Under the pieces are notes generated by a model. The model searched no databases, was not told the DNA's origin, and worked only from the letters and a program-made list of their open reading frames with translations. From assembly GCA_001314655.1 (NCBI GenBank), contig LJSF01000007.1:62001-126000 (forward strand): a stretch of 64,000 bases of DNA, given 5' to 3'. Shown here one piece after another: positions 26,496 through 34,972 of the stretch (positions are counted from its first letter, which is position 1; each line of letters begins with the position of its first letter). Made by a program: the position numbers and the translations under genes. The stretch is from Rhodobacteraceae bacterium HLUCCA08 (GTDB taxonomy: Bacteria > Pseudomonadota > Alphaproteobacteria > Rhodobacterales > Rhodobacteraceae).

Positions 26496-26536
26496 TTGAT
26501 CCAGATCATCCGAAATGCACCCAACTTCGGTATTCT
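26496..26536 (+). promoter_or_regulatory. FNR-type box with class-II spacing to a -10 element
   Basis: TTGATCCAGATCAT (26496-26509) matches the Crp/Fnr consensus TTGATnnnnATCAA except for the last base. TATTCT follows at 26531-26536, 21 bases after the box. This places the box centre near -41 relative to a start at about 26543, the class-II activator geometry. The transcript would reach the HTH gene (ATG 26568) after about 25 bases. The divergent stress-protein gene begins 65 bases to the left and may share the site. Confidence 0.65.
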
Positions 26537-26567
26537 GCACCAAACGGACACGAAAAGGGCACGCGCG

Positions 26568-26813
26568 ATGCCACGCGACAATTACCAGACCGTGAAGGAG
26601 GTCGCCGACCGCCTGCACCTGAACGAGGCGACGGTGCGTGGATGGATCCGCACCGGCGCGCTGCGCGCGATCGAGATCGGCAAGGGCTGGCGAATCGCCG
26701 ACAGCGACCTGCAGAGGTTCCTGAGCGATCATGCGACCCGGCCCCGGACACAGACCGCGCCGGACCGCGGCCCGGGCGACCAGGCCGTATCACCGACCGA
26801 GCGCGGCGCGTGA
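26568..26813 (+). CDS. Small excisionase/MerR-like helix-turn-helix protein
   Basis: An 81-residue protein. Residues 5-55 form an HTH_17-type (excisionase-family) DNA-binding domain: YQTVKEVADRLHLNEATVRG, then RTGALRAIEIGKGWRIADSDLQRFL. A Pro/Arg-rich tail follows. AAAAGGG precedes ATG 26568. Its TGA overlaps the GTG start of the Kef-type antiporter (GTGA), so the two are coupled. No phage or integrase genes surround it, so it is more likely a local regulator than an excisionase. Its target is unknown. Confidence 0.8.
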   Translation: MPRDNYQTVKEVADRLHLNEATVRGWIRTGALRAIEIGKGWRIADSDLQRFLSDHATRPRTQTAPDRGPGDQAVSPTERGA

Positions 26814-28534
26814 TCGACGCCCTGCTTCAGACGCCCTTCGCCGAAGTCGCCGTGCTGTTGGTCATGGCGGCCGCGATCGGTCTGTTCGGCATCGTGCTGC
26901 GCCAGCCGCTGATCGTCAGCTTCATCGCGGTCGGGTTGATCGCCGGACCCTCGGTGCTGGATGTCGTCCGGTCCGACGCGCAGATCGACCTGTTGTCCGA
27001 ACTCGGCATCGCCGTGCTGCTGTTCCTGGTCGGCATCAAGCTCGACGTGACGCTGATCCGGTCGCTCGGGGCGGTCTCGCTTTTGACCGGGCTCGGCCAG
27101 GTCGCCTTCACCTCGGTCTTCGGCTACCTGATCGGGCTGGCGCTGGGGCTGGGGCATGTCACCAGCCTCTATGTCGCCGTGGCGCTGACCTTTTCGTCGA
27201 CCATCATCATCGTGAAACTGCTGTCGGACAAGCGCGAGATCGACAGCCTGCACGGCCAGATCGCGCTGGGCTTCCTGATCGTTCAGGATCTTGTCGTGGT
27301 GCTGGCGATGATCGTGCTCTCGGCCATCGGCATCGGGGCCGGCGATGGCGGCCATGGCGGCGGGTCGGTCCCGCTGGTGCTGGCCTCGGGCCTGGCAATG
27401 GTGGCGCTGGTCATCGTCTTCGCGCGCTACGTCGCCACCCCGCTGACAGAGCGGCTGGCCCGGGCGCCCGAATTGCTGGTGATCTTCGCCATCGCCATGG
27501 CCGCGATCTTCGCGGCGGCGGGCGACCGCGTCGGGCTTGGCAAGGAGGTGGGCGGCCTGCTGGCCGGCGTCGCGCTGGCCTCGACCCCGTATCGCGAAAC
27601 CATCGCCGCGCGGCTGGCGCCCTTGCGCGACTTCCTGCTGCTGTTCTTCTTCATCGCATTGGGGTCCGCCCTTGATCTGTCGCTGCTGGGCGCGCATGTC
27701 ACCGGGGCCATCGTGTTCTCGCTTTTCGTGCTGATCGGCAACCCGCTGATCGTGCTGGCGATCATGGGGGCCCTGGGCTACCGCAAGCGCACCGGCTTCC
27801 TGGCCGGGCTGACCGTCGCGCAGATCAGCGAATTTTCCCTGATCTTCGTCGCCATGGGCGTGTCGCTTGGCCATGTGCAGGACGACGCGCTGGGCCTTGT
27901 CACCATGGTCGGCCTCGTGACCATCGCCGCCTCGACCTACATGATCACCTATTCGCATCGGCTGTATGCCCTGTTCGAACCGCTTTTGGGCGCCTTCGAA
28001 CGCAAGGGCACGCCACGCGAACCGTCCGAAGCCGGCGCGCATCTGGAGGACGGCCACAAGGTGATCGTCTTCGGTCTGGGGCGGTTCGGCACCGCCATCG
28101 GGCTGCGCCTGAAGGCGCGCGGCATCCGGGTGCTGGGGGTCGACTTCAATCCGAACGCCGTGCGACGGTGGCGCGAGCTGGGGCTCGAGACCGAGTTCGG
28201 CGATGCGACCGACGCCGAATTCGTGGCCGAGCTTCCGTTGCGCCAGGCGGAGTGGATCGTGTCGACCGTCCCGATCCATCCGACCGGGCTGAGCCACGAG
28301 GATACGCGCATGACGTTGATCCAGTTGACCCGCTCGGCCGGGTTTCGCGGCCGGGTCGCCGTTGCATCGCACCATGCGCGCGATACCGAAAAGCTGTTCG
28401 GCGCCGGGGCCGATATCGTGCTGGAGCCGTTCCAGGACGCGGCCGATCGCGCGGTCGACCTGCTGTGCGGCGCCCCCGAACAGGACCGGACAGAGATCCC
28501 GCCGATCCTGTCCGAAGACACGCAGGCGTCCTGA
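26810..28534 (+). CDS. Kef-type K+/H+ antiporter (CPA2) with TrkA-N/RCK domain
   Basis: A 574-residue inner-membrane antiporter. The GTG start at 26810 overlaps the upstream stop. Twelve or so helices span residues about 5-385, including FLVGIKLDVTLI, FSSTIIIVKLLSDKREIDS and QISEFSLIFVAMGVS. Residues about 415-545 form a Rossmann RCK/TrkA-N domain with GLGRFGTAIGLRLKARG and the acidic VLGVDFNP ending the second strand, which binds NAD(H)-type ligands. It exports K+ in exchange for H+ and is gated by nucleotide or glutathione-type signals in relatives. The next gene is a P-type ATPase, suggesting an ion-homeostasis operon under the FNR-like promoter. Confidence 0.9.
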   Translation: MIDALLQTPFAEVAVLLVMAAAIGLFGIVLRQPLIVSFIAVGLIAGPSVLDVVRSDAQIDLLSELGIAVLLFLVGIKLDVTLIRSLGAVSLLTGLGQVAFTSVFGYLIGLALGLGHVTSLYVAVALTFSSTIIIVKLLSDKREIDSLHGQIALGFLIVQDLVVVLAMIVLSAIGIGAGDGGHGGGSVPLVLASGLAMVALVIVFARYVATPLTERLARAPELLVIFAIAMAAIFAAAGDRVGLGKEVGGLLAGVALASTPYRETIAARLAPLRDFLLLFFFIALGSALDLSLLGAHVTGAIVFSLFVLIGNPLIVLAIMGALGYRKRTGFLAGLTVAQISEFSLIFVAMGVSLGHVQDDALGLVTMVGLVTIAASTYMITYSHRLYALFEPLLGAFERKGTPREPSEAGAHLEDGHKVIVFGLGRFGTAIGLRLKARGIRVLGVDFNPNAVRRWRELGLETEFGDATDAEFVAELPLRQAEWIVSTVPIHPTGLSHEDTRMTLIQLTRSAGFRGRVAVASHHARDTEKLFGAGADIVLEPFQDAADRAVDLLCGAPEQDRTEIPPILSEDTQAS

Positions 28535-28575
28535 CGGCGGCTTTGCCCCCACACCCCCAGAGACCAGGCAGGATC

Positions 28576-31275
28576 ATGACACAGACCCATCCCAGACCCG
28601 GCCCTCATGCCCAGACCGCCGAGGCGGTGCTCGACGGTCTCGACACCGGGCCCTCGGGGCTGAGCGCCGAACAGGCCGCGCGGCGGCTGGCCGAAACCGG
28701 GCCGAACCGCCTGCCCGCGCCGCCCGAACGCAGCCCGCTGCTGCGGTTCCTGGCGCATTTCCACAACGTGCTGATCTATGTGCTGATCGCCGCCGCGGTG
28801 GTGACGGCGGCGTTGCAGCACTGGATCGATACCGGCGTGATCCTCGCCGTCGTCGTCGTCAACGCGGTGATCGGCTACATTCAGGAAGGCCGCGCCGAAC
28901 AGGCGATGGACGCGATCCGTGGCATGCTGGCGCCGCGATCGGCGGTGTTGCGCGACGGCCGGCGCCTTGGCGTCGACGCCGCCGACCTGGTGCCGGGCGA
29001 CCTGGTGCTGATCGAGGCCGGCGACCGGGTGCCGGCCGATCTGCGTCTGTTGCAGGCCCGCAGCCTGAAGGCCGAAGAAGCGATCCTGACCGGCGAATCC
29101 GTGCCGGTGGACAAGGGCACGGCGCCGGTCGCCGAGGATGCGGCGCTGGGCGACCGGACCTCGATGCTGTTCTCGGGGACGCTGGTCGCGGCCGGAACCG
29201 GGCGCGGCATCGTCGTCGCCACCGGGCGCGATACCCAGATCGGCCGGATCAGCGGGATGCTGGCCCAGGTCCAGACCCTGACGACGCCTCTGGTCGGCCA
29301 GATGGACCGTTTCGCCCGCTGGCTGACCGTGTTCATCCTGATCGTCGCCGGCGCCCTGCTGTCCTATGGCTATTTCGTCGGCCGGATGCCCTTCGCCGAT
29401 CTGTTCATGGCCGTGGTCGGCCTGTCGGTCGCCGCCATCCCCGAAGGCCTGCCCGCGGTGCTGACCATCACCCTGGCGGTCGGCGTGCAGGCGATGGCCC
29501 GGCGCAACGCCATTGTCCGCCGCCTGCCCGCGATCGAGACCCTGGGATCGGTTTCGGTGATCTGCACCGACAAGACCGGCACCCTCACCCGAAACGAGAT
29601 GATGGCCGCGACGCTGGTCTCGGCCGGGCCTGTCTATTCGGTCGGCGGCAATGGCTATGCGCCCCAGGGCGCGGTGCGCTGGCGCGACGCGGACGCCGAT
29701 CCGCAAGAGCATGCGGTGCTGATCGACTTCGCCCGCGCGGCCGGTCTGTGCAACGACGCGGCGCTGCATTCCGGCGATGCCGGCTGGCGGGTCGAGGGCG
29801 ACCCGATGGAGGGCGCCTTGCTGGCGCTTGCCGGCAAGATCACCGGCGCCGGCGCCGAACCGTTCCGCGACTGGACCCGGACCGACGCCATCCCCTTCGA
29901 TTCCGCGCATCGCTACATGGCCACCCTGCACCATGACCACGACGGCCTGGCGGCGATCCATGTCAAGGGCGCGCCCGAAGCCGTGCTGGCCATGTGCAGC
30001 GACCAGCGCTGCGACGGCGGCACCGAACCGGTGACGCCCGATGACTGGCACCGGGCGGTCGAACGCCTGGCGGCCGAGGGCCAGCGCGTGATCGCCGTCG
30101 CCACGCGTTCGGTGCCGCAGGACCACACGATCCTGAACCTGGCCGATCTGGACGGGCATCTGACGCTGATCGGGCTGATCGGGCTGATCGATCCGCCCCG
30201 CCCCGAAGCGATCACCGCGGTGGCCGAGTGTCACGCGGCCGGCATCCGGGTCAAGATGATCACCGGCGATCACGCCGCCACCGCCCGTGCCATCGGCGCG
30301 CAGATCGGGCTGACCAACACCGTCGACGTCCTGACCGGTGCCGACCTCGAGGCGATGGACGACACCGCCCTCGCCGATGCGGTGGTCGGGACCGACATCT
30401 TCGCCCGCACCTCTCCGGCGCACAAGCTGCGGCTGGTCACCGCGTTGCAGGCGCGCGGCCTGACCGTGGCGATGACCGGCGACGGCGTGAACGACGCGCC
30501 GGCGCTGAAACGCGCCGATGCCGGCATCGCCATGGGGCTCAAGGGCAGCGAGGCGGCCAAGGAGGCCGCCGAACTGGTCCTGGCCGACGACAATTTCGCC
30601 TCGATCGCCGCCGCCGTGCGCGAGGGACGCACGGTCTACGACAACATCAAGAAGGTGATCAGCTGGACCCTGCCCACCAATGCCGGCGAGGCGATGACGA
30701 TCATCGTGGCGTTGTTCGCCGGCATGTCCCTGCCGATCACCGCGGTGCAGATCCTGTGGATCAACCTGATCACCGCCGTCACCCTGGGCCTTGCGCTGGC
30801 CTTCGAACCGTCCGAACCCGGCACGATGCACCGCCCGCCGCGCCCGCGGGACGAGCCGCTTCTGACCGGCGGGCTGATCTGGCACATCGTGCTGGTGGCG
30901 ACCCTGTTCCTGGTGGCGGTCTTCGGGATGTATTTCTACGCGATCGAACGTGGTTACCCGGTCGCCTTGGCCCAGACCATCGCGATGAACACGCTTGTGG
31001 TGCTCGAGATCTTCCACCTGTTCTTCATCCGCAACATTCACGGCACCTCGCTGACCTGGACAGCCGTCCGGGGCACGCGGATCGTCTGGGCCTGCATCAT
31101 CGCCGTCACCGCGGCGCAATTCGCGATCACCTATCTGCCGCCCTTGCAGGCGGTCTTCGGCACCCGGGCGGTCGGCCTTGCCGATGGTCTTCTGACCGTC
31201 GGCATCGGCGTCGTGTTCTTCGCCTTGATCGAGACCGAAAAGCAGATGCGGCTGGCCTTTCGGCGCCCGGGCTAG
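28576..31275 (+). CDS. P-type cation-transporting ATPase (P2-like, Ca2+/Na+/K+-type)
   Basis: An 899-residue inner-membrane pump. The N-terminal cation-ATPase domain (residues 10-65: GLSAEQAARRLAETGPN) is followed by two helices and the actuator domain with LTGES. The phosphorylated Asp is D332 in CTDKTGTLTRNE. The nucleotide domain includes KGAPEAVLAMC, and the hinge is TGDGVNDAPALKRADAGIAM. Six C-terminal helices follow, with LWINLITAVTLGLALAFEP. The layout fits P2-type Ca2+ or Na+/K+ pumps rather than the heavy-metal type, since there is no CPC motif. Ion specificity is uncertain. AGGCAGGATC precedes ATG 28576. It is the last gene of the HTH-Kef-ATPase operon. Confidence 0.92.
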   Translation: MTQTHPRPGPHAQTAEAVLDGLDTGPSGLSAEQAARRLAETGPNRLPAPPERSPLLRFLAHFHNVLIYVLIAAAVVTAALQHWIDTGVILAVVVVNAVIGYIQEGRAEQAMDAIRGMLAPRSAVLRDGRRLGVDAADLVPGDLVLIEAGDRVPADLRLLQARSLKAEEAILTGESVPVDKGTAPVAEDAALGDRTSMLFSGTLVAAGTGRGIVVATGRDTQIGRISGMLAQVQTLTTPLVGQMDRFARWLTVFILIVAGALLSYGYFVGRMPFADLFMAVVGLSVAAIPEGLPAVLTITLAVGVQAMARRNAIVRRLPAIETLGSVSVICTDKTGTLTRNEMMAATLVSAGPVYSVGGNGYAPQGAVRWRDADADPQEHAVLIDFARAAGLCNDAALHSGDAGWRVEGDPMEGALLALAGKITGAGAEPFRDWTRTDAIPFDSAHRYMATLHHDHDGLAAIHVKGAPEAVLAMCSDQRCDGGTEPVTPDDWHRAVERLAAEGQRVIAVATRSVPQDHTILNLADLDGHLTLIGLIGLIDPPRPEAITAVAECHAAGIRVKMITGDHAATARAIGAQIGLTNTVDVLTGADLEAMDDTALADAVVGTDIFARTSPAHKLRLVTALQARGLTVAMTGDGVNDAPALKRADAGIAMGLKGSEAAKEAAELVLADDNFASIAAAVREGRTVYDNIKKVISWTLPTNAGEAMTIIVALFAGMSLPITAVQILWINLITAVTLGLALAFEPSEPGTMHRPPRPRDEPLLTGGLIWHIVLVATLFLVAVFGMYFYAIERGYPVALAQTIAMNTLVVLEIFHLFFIRNIHGTSLTWTAVRGTRIVWACIIAVTAAQFAITYLPPLQAVFGTRAVGLADGLLTVGIGVVFFALIETEKQMRLAFRRPG

Positions 31276-31361
31276 GGTCGGGTCGCGCCCGGGCCGCGTA
31301 TCCGCCCGGGTCCGACGAAACCGGCCGCCGGCCGATCCTGGCCATGCCGACACTCGGCATG
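31265..31361. other. Hairpins following the P-type ATPase gene
   Basis: GCCCGGGC (31265-31272) recurs at 31287-31294 and can pair with itself across the stop codon. CATGCCGA (31343-31350) pairs with TCGGCATG (31354-31361) over a CAC loop. They may end the ion-transport transcript. No poly-T tract is present, so factor-independent termination is not supported. Confidence 0.35.
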
Positions 31362-31490
31362 CCGTCGAAAAGCAGCATCGGGCGGGACATGGCATCGGTC
31401 CGGTCCGGCCGATGGGTCCCGGCGCAGGGGGGCGGATATCCGGACATCCCTGCACGGGCGCCCTGCGCAAGCCCGTGTCGACCCCGGCCC

Positions 31491-31860
31491 TCAGCTCTCG
31501 CGCGAGGTGTCCGGAAACCCCTCGCGCAGGGCGAAGGCCAGAAGTTCGGCGAGCGCATGCACCCCCGGCTTGCGCATCAGGTTGGTGCGGTGATGGTCGA
31601 CCGTCCTGGCGCTGACGCCCGGCCGCTCCGAGATGTCGCGGTGGAAAACCCCTGGGCGACCAGGCTCGGGATCGGCCCTTCGCGCAGGGTCAGTTCGGCG
31701 GTGTCGTCCGGTGCGGCCAGAAGCGCCTGCACCTCGGGCGAAATCACCCTGGCACCGTCCCGCACCGGCGAAATGGCCTGGGTGAACGCCTCGATCCGGC
31801 CCCTTCTCAGAACGATCCCGTCGACCTCGGCCGCATCCCGCTCTCGCAGAGGCCCGACCG
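31491..31860 (-). pseudogene. Remnant of a NarL/LuxR-type response regulator (truncated and frameshifted)
   Basis: Reading leftwards, one frame gives the end of a receiver-like segment (GRIEAFTQAISPVRDGARVI, then SPEVQALLAAP) and the start of a LuxR HTH (LTLREGPIPSLVAQG). The rest of the HTH continues in another frame: HRDISERPGVSARTVDHHRT, then NLMRKPGVHALAELLAFALR, ending at TGA 31491-31493. The shift lies near 31643-31655. About 100 N-terminal receiver residues are missing, because upstream sequence is the RTX remnant on the other strand. LTLREG itself departs from the usual LTPRE(R)E. It is a decayed two-component regulator. Confidence 0.7.
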
Positions 31861-31870
31861 GGGTCAGCCG

Positions 31871-32585
31871 GTGCAGATCCGGACCACGATCGCGACTGTC
31901 GGCGACAAGTCCAGGCTGGAGCGGGTCACGATCGAATACCGGGTCGAGGACGCGGTGATCGGCACCCAGACCATCGGGCTGGCCGGGGTCAACCCGATGC
32001 TGCCCGGCACGACGAACGGCGAAGGCGCTGCCCGGCACGTCGGGCAGGGATTGCATCCTGGGCAGTTCCGGCGATGACAAGCTCGCCGCCGGCGCCGGCA
32101 ACGACCCGGCCTCGGGCGGCGCGGGGGACGATATCCCGAAGGGCAAGGGCGGCAACGACCTTTTCGACGGTGGCGACGGCAGTGGCGACGGCGCCGACCT
32201 GATGCGCGACGGCGCCGGCGACGACGTCCTGGACGGGGGCGACGTTTTCTTCGGCGGCAACGGGGCCGACATGCTGATCGGTGGCGCGGGGAACGACACC
32301 CTGTGAGGCGGTGCCGGCGGCGGCCTGGCCGATGGCGTCCGCGATGTCCTTGTCTTCGCCACCGGACCGGCCGGGACCAACGGTTTCGACGAGGTCAAGG
32401 ATTTCGAGGACGGGATCGACCAGATCGACCTCGGGTCCCGGGGGCTCTCCGACGTCGATGCGGTGGCCGCCCCGGCCACGGACCGCGCCACGGGCCTGCG
32501 GCTGGATTTCGGCGAGGGCGACGTGCTGGTCCCGACCGGAATGTCGCTGTCGGCCTTCGACCAGAGCGACGTGATCCTGACCTGA
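31871..32585 (+). pseudogene. Decayed RTX (hemolysin-type calcium-binding repeat) protein
   Basis: From about 32030 the frame ending at 32585 encodes RTX nonapeptide-like repeats: GSSGDDKLA, GAGNDPASG, GAGDDIPKG, GKGGNDLFD, GAGDDVLDG, GNGADMLIG, GAGNDTL. These are followed by a typical RTX C-terminal block (VKDFEDGIDQIDLGSRG, SAFDQSDVILT). An in-frame TGA (32304-32306) interrupts right after GAGNDTL. Upstream coding (from 31871, with IRTTIATVGDKSRLERVTIE) continues in a different frame, so a frameshift lies near 32025. No type I secretion genes are nearby. This is the C-terminal remnant of a secreted Ca2+-binding protein. Confidence 0.7.
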
Positions 32586-32639
32586 GCGCGGGGGGCCCTG
32601 CCCCGGGCCGCGGCGACGCGGCCGCGTCAGCGCCGGGGG

Positions 32640-34031
32640 TTACCGGTCACCGGGGCGGTCGGGGTCGAAATCGAACCGTTCGGGCAGGTGCAACCCGTTG
32701 GGCAGATGATGCTCCACCGCCATGACGGAAACCCCGTCGCGATACAGCCAGGGATCGCGTGTGTCGCGTTGCCAGGCCTCCATCCGGGCGCGGAAACTGG
32801 CCAGGCGGTCGGCCTGATCGGGGTCTTGGGCCAGGTTCGTGACCTCCTGCGGGTCGGTCTCCAGGTCGAACAGCTCTTCCGGCGGACGGCGCACATAATC
32901 CCGCAAGGGGCGTTTGCCGATCATCACCGGGTCGGTCCGCCGGATGCCCTGCCAGGACAGCGACCCATAAAGATCCCCCGAAAAGGGGAAATCCAGCTGC
33001 CAGGCCACGTTGCGATGATATTTGTAGCGCGGCGTGCGCAGAAACCGGGTCGGCCAGTAATTCGTCACCTCGTGGAAGGTGTGAGAGCCGAAGACGATGT
33101 CCCAGCCGGGCCGTGGCGCGCTGTCCTCGAGGATCGGCAGCAGCGACCGGCCGCGCCGCTTGCCTGGATCGGGCGCGGCCCCGGCCAGGTCGAGGAAGGT
33201 CGGCAGCAGGTCGGTGAAGGACACAAGGTTCGGATTGGCCACGCCCGCCCGCTGGCCGGGGCGGTGGAGGATCAGCGGCAGATGAACGCCCGCATCGAAC
33301 AGCGTGGTCTTGGAATTCAGGAAGGGCGCGCCGTTGTCGGACAGAAAAACCACCAGCGTGTCCTCGGCCAGACCGGCCGCGTCCAGTGCCGCCAGCACCA
33401 GCCCGACGCCGCGATCCAGCCGGTGGACCGATCGGTAATAGGCGGCCAGTTCCGCGCGCACCTCGGGCAGATCGGGCAGAAACGGCGGCACCGCGACCGC
33501 GTCCGGGTCGAAAACGGGGTCCTCGGCGCCGAAGTCGTCATTGCCGAACCCGCCGCGGGTTTCGTCCCGGTGCGGGTCGATGAAGCCGACGGTCAGAAAG
33601 AACGGCACCCGGTCGGCCTGCCGCGCCGCGAAATAGGCGCCGGCGCGCGCGGCCACCCAGGCGACGTCACGGGTGCCGCTTTCCTCGCGCAGGGTCCAGG
33701 GATAGACCTCGGCCGGGCCGACATGGACCTTGCCGATGATGCCGGTGTGATAGCCGGCCTGGTTCAGCAGCCGGGGCGCGGTCGGCACATCGGCGAAGGT
33801 CATGAAATGGTGATGATCGTGGTGCAGGCCGTATTGCCCGGTCTCGTGGGTATGCAGCCCCGTGTAGATCACCGAGCGGCTGGCCGAACAGGACGCGGTC
33901 GAGGTGAAGGCCATGTCGAACCGGGTGCCGCGCCCGGCCAGCGCGTCGATATTCGGGGTCCGGATCGCCGTTTCGCCATAGCAACCGGCCATCCGGCCCA
34001 GGTCGTCGGCGATCATCAGAAGGATGTTCAT
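32640..34031 (-). CDS. Sulfatase (formylglycine-type, CxAxR)
   Basis: A 463-residue sulfatase of the alkaline-phosphatase superfamily. Metal-binding D9-D10 occur in LLMIADDLGR. The nucleophile site is C48-S-A-S-R52, matching C-x-[PA]-x-R, so C48 should be converted to formylglycine. GIIGKVHVGP and the FLSDNGAPFL metal segment follow. No signal peptide is seen, so it is probably cytoplasmic. It would remove sulfate from an imported sugar or polyol. The start ATG overlaps the PfkB stop (ATGA), making it the last gene of the ABC operon. No maturation (FGE) gene is in the window. Confidence 0.9.
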   Translation of the reverse strand: MNILLMIADDLGRMAGCYGETAIRTPNIDALAGRGTRFDMAFTSTASCSASRSVIYTGLHTHETGQYGLHHDHHHFMTFADVPTAPRLLNQAGYHTGIIGKVHVGPAEVYPWTLREESGTRDVAWVAARAGAYFAARQADRVPFFLTVGFIDPHRDETRGGFGNDDFGAEDPVFDPDAVAVPPFLPDLPEVRAELAAYYRSVHRLDRGVGLVLAALDAAGLAEDTLVVFLSDNGAPFLNSKTTLFDAGVHLPLILHRPGQRAGVANPNLVSFTDLLPTFLDLAGAAPDPGKRRGRSLLPILEDSAPRPGWDIVFGSHTFHEVTNYWPTRFLRTPRYKYHRNVAWQLDFPFSGDLYGSLSWQGIRRTDPVMIGKRPLRDYVRRPPEELFDLETDPQEVTNLAQDPDQADRLASFRARMEAWQRDTRDPWLYRDGVSVMAVEHHLPNGLHLPERFDFDPDRPGDR

Positions 34032-34960
34032 CGGGACAGTCCTGTCAGCGCCAGCGGGCCGGTTCCGCGCGGGAAATCGCGGATCACGCGGCTGGCGATG
34101 TCGCAGCCCGCGCGCAGGCACCCGGCGACCGGGTAGCCGGCCTGCCACGCCGCAAGATAGCCCGCGTTGAAGGCATCGCCGGCGCCGATCGTGTCAAGCA
34201 CCTCGGCCGGCGGGCTGGGCGCGGTCAGGGTGTCGCCGCCGTGGCGCCCGACCGCGCCCGCGGGGCCGCATTTGACCGCCAGCACCGCGCCGGGCCGCAA
34301 CCGCGCGTCCAGCCGGTCCAGCGCCGCCGCGACGGTGGCGCAGCCGGTCAGGCCCTGCACTTCCTTGTCGTTCATCAGGATCACGTCGCCTTGCGCGATC
34401 CAGTCCAGGGCCAGGGCGCGGTTGTCTTCGGTCCAGCCGCCATCAGGCCAGCCGGGGTCGATCGCCAGGGCCGCGCCATGGCCGCGCAGGTCGGACAACA
34501 GCTCGGACGTGCCCCGGCACAGCGCCGGCAGGGCGAAACTGCCCGACACCAGCGCCATGGCGCCCGCAAGCGGCCAATCGGCCAGGCCGCCGCGCACCAG
34601 CGACAGGTCGAACCGGTCCAGGTGGCCGGGGGTCGAAAAGAACGTGCGTTCCGATCCCGGGTGCAGCAGCCCGAAGGTGACCGAGCTGGGCCCTGCGACC
34701 CGGGCGATCCGGTCAAGGGCGCCGCCGAACCGGCCGGCGATCATGTCGCCCACCAGATCGCCACCGGCCGAGGCGATCAGGCCCGAACGCGCCTGCAGCC
34801 GTTGCAGCACCAGCGCCGTATTGGCCGCCGATCCGCCGATCCGAAGGTCGGAATGGTCCAGGAAGCTTTCCGTCCCGCGTTCGGGCCAATGGTCCATCGT
34901 GCCGCCCACCAGGTCGAGATTGGCATTGCCGATGATCGCGATGGGGGCCGGGGCGGTCAT
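34028..34960 (-). CDS. PfkB-family carbohydrate kinase
   Basis: A 310-residue ribokinase/PfkB-fold kinase. The N-terminal signature includes GNANLDLVGG and GGSAANTALVLQRL (residues 41-55). The second PfkB signature DTIGAGDAFNAGY is at 256-268, with catalytic base D262. It phosphorylates a sugar or nucleoside with ATP; the substrate is not evident. It lies between the UgpC-type ATPase and the sulfatase, overlapping the latter by four bases. This suggests sulfate removal and phosphorylation of the same imported compound. Confidence 0.9.
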   Translation of the reverse strand: MTAPAPIAIIGNANLDLVGGTMDHWPERGTESFLDHSDLRIGGSAANTALVLQRLQARSGLIASAGGDLVGDMIAGRFGGALDRIARVAGPSSVTFGLLHPGSERTFFSTPGHLDRFDLSLVRGGLADWPLAGAMALVSGSFALPALCRGTSELLSDLRGHGAALAIDPGWPDGGWTEDNRALALDWIAQGDVILMNDKEVQGLTGCATVAAALDRLDARLRPGAVLAVKCGPAGAVGRHGGDTLTAPSPPAEVLDTIGAGDAFNAGYLAAWQAGYPVAGCLRAGCDIASRVIRDFPRGTGPLALTGLSR

Positions 34961-34972
34961 GGCGCCACCTTG

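Noticed and set aside
27949-31470. A 1173-codon open frame antisense to the P-type ATPase
   Set aside because: Composition is typical of an antisense shadow, and the ATPase motifs on the + strand are complete.
32060-32310. Short tandem GGxGxD-coding repeats considered as a CRISPR-like or satellite array
   Set aside because: The repetition is at the protein level (RTX nonapeptides) with 27-base periodicity and no conserved spacer/repeat structure in DNA.
31577-32491. A Ser/Pro-rich 304-codon frame on the - strand
   Set aside because: Its first two thirds are the antisense of RTX repeats. Only its end (about 31655-31860) reflects the LuxR-type remnant.
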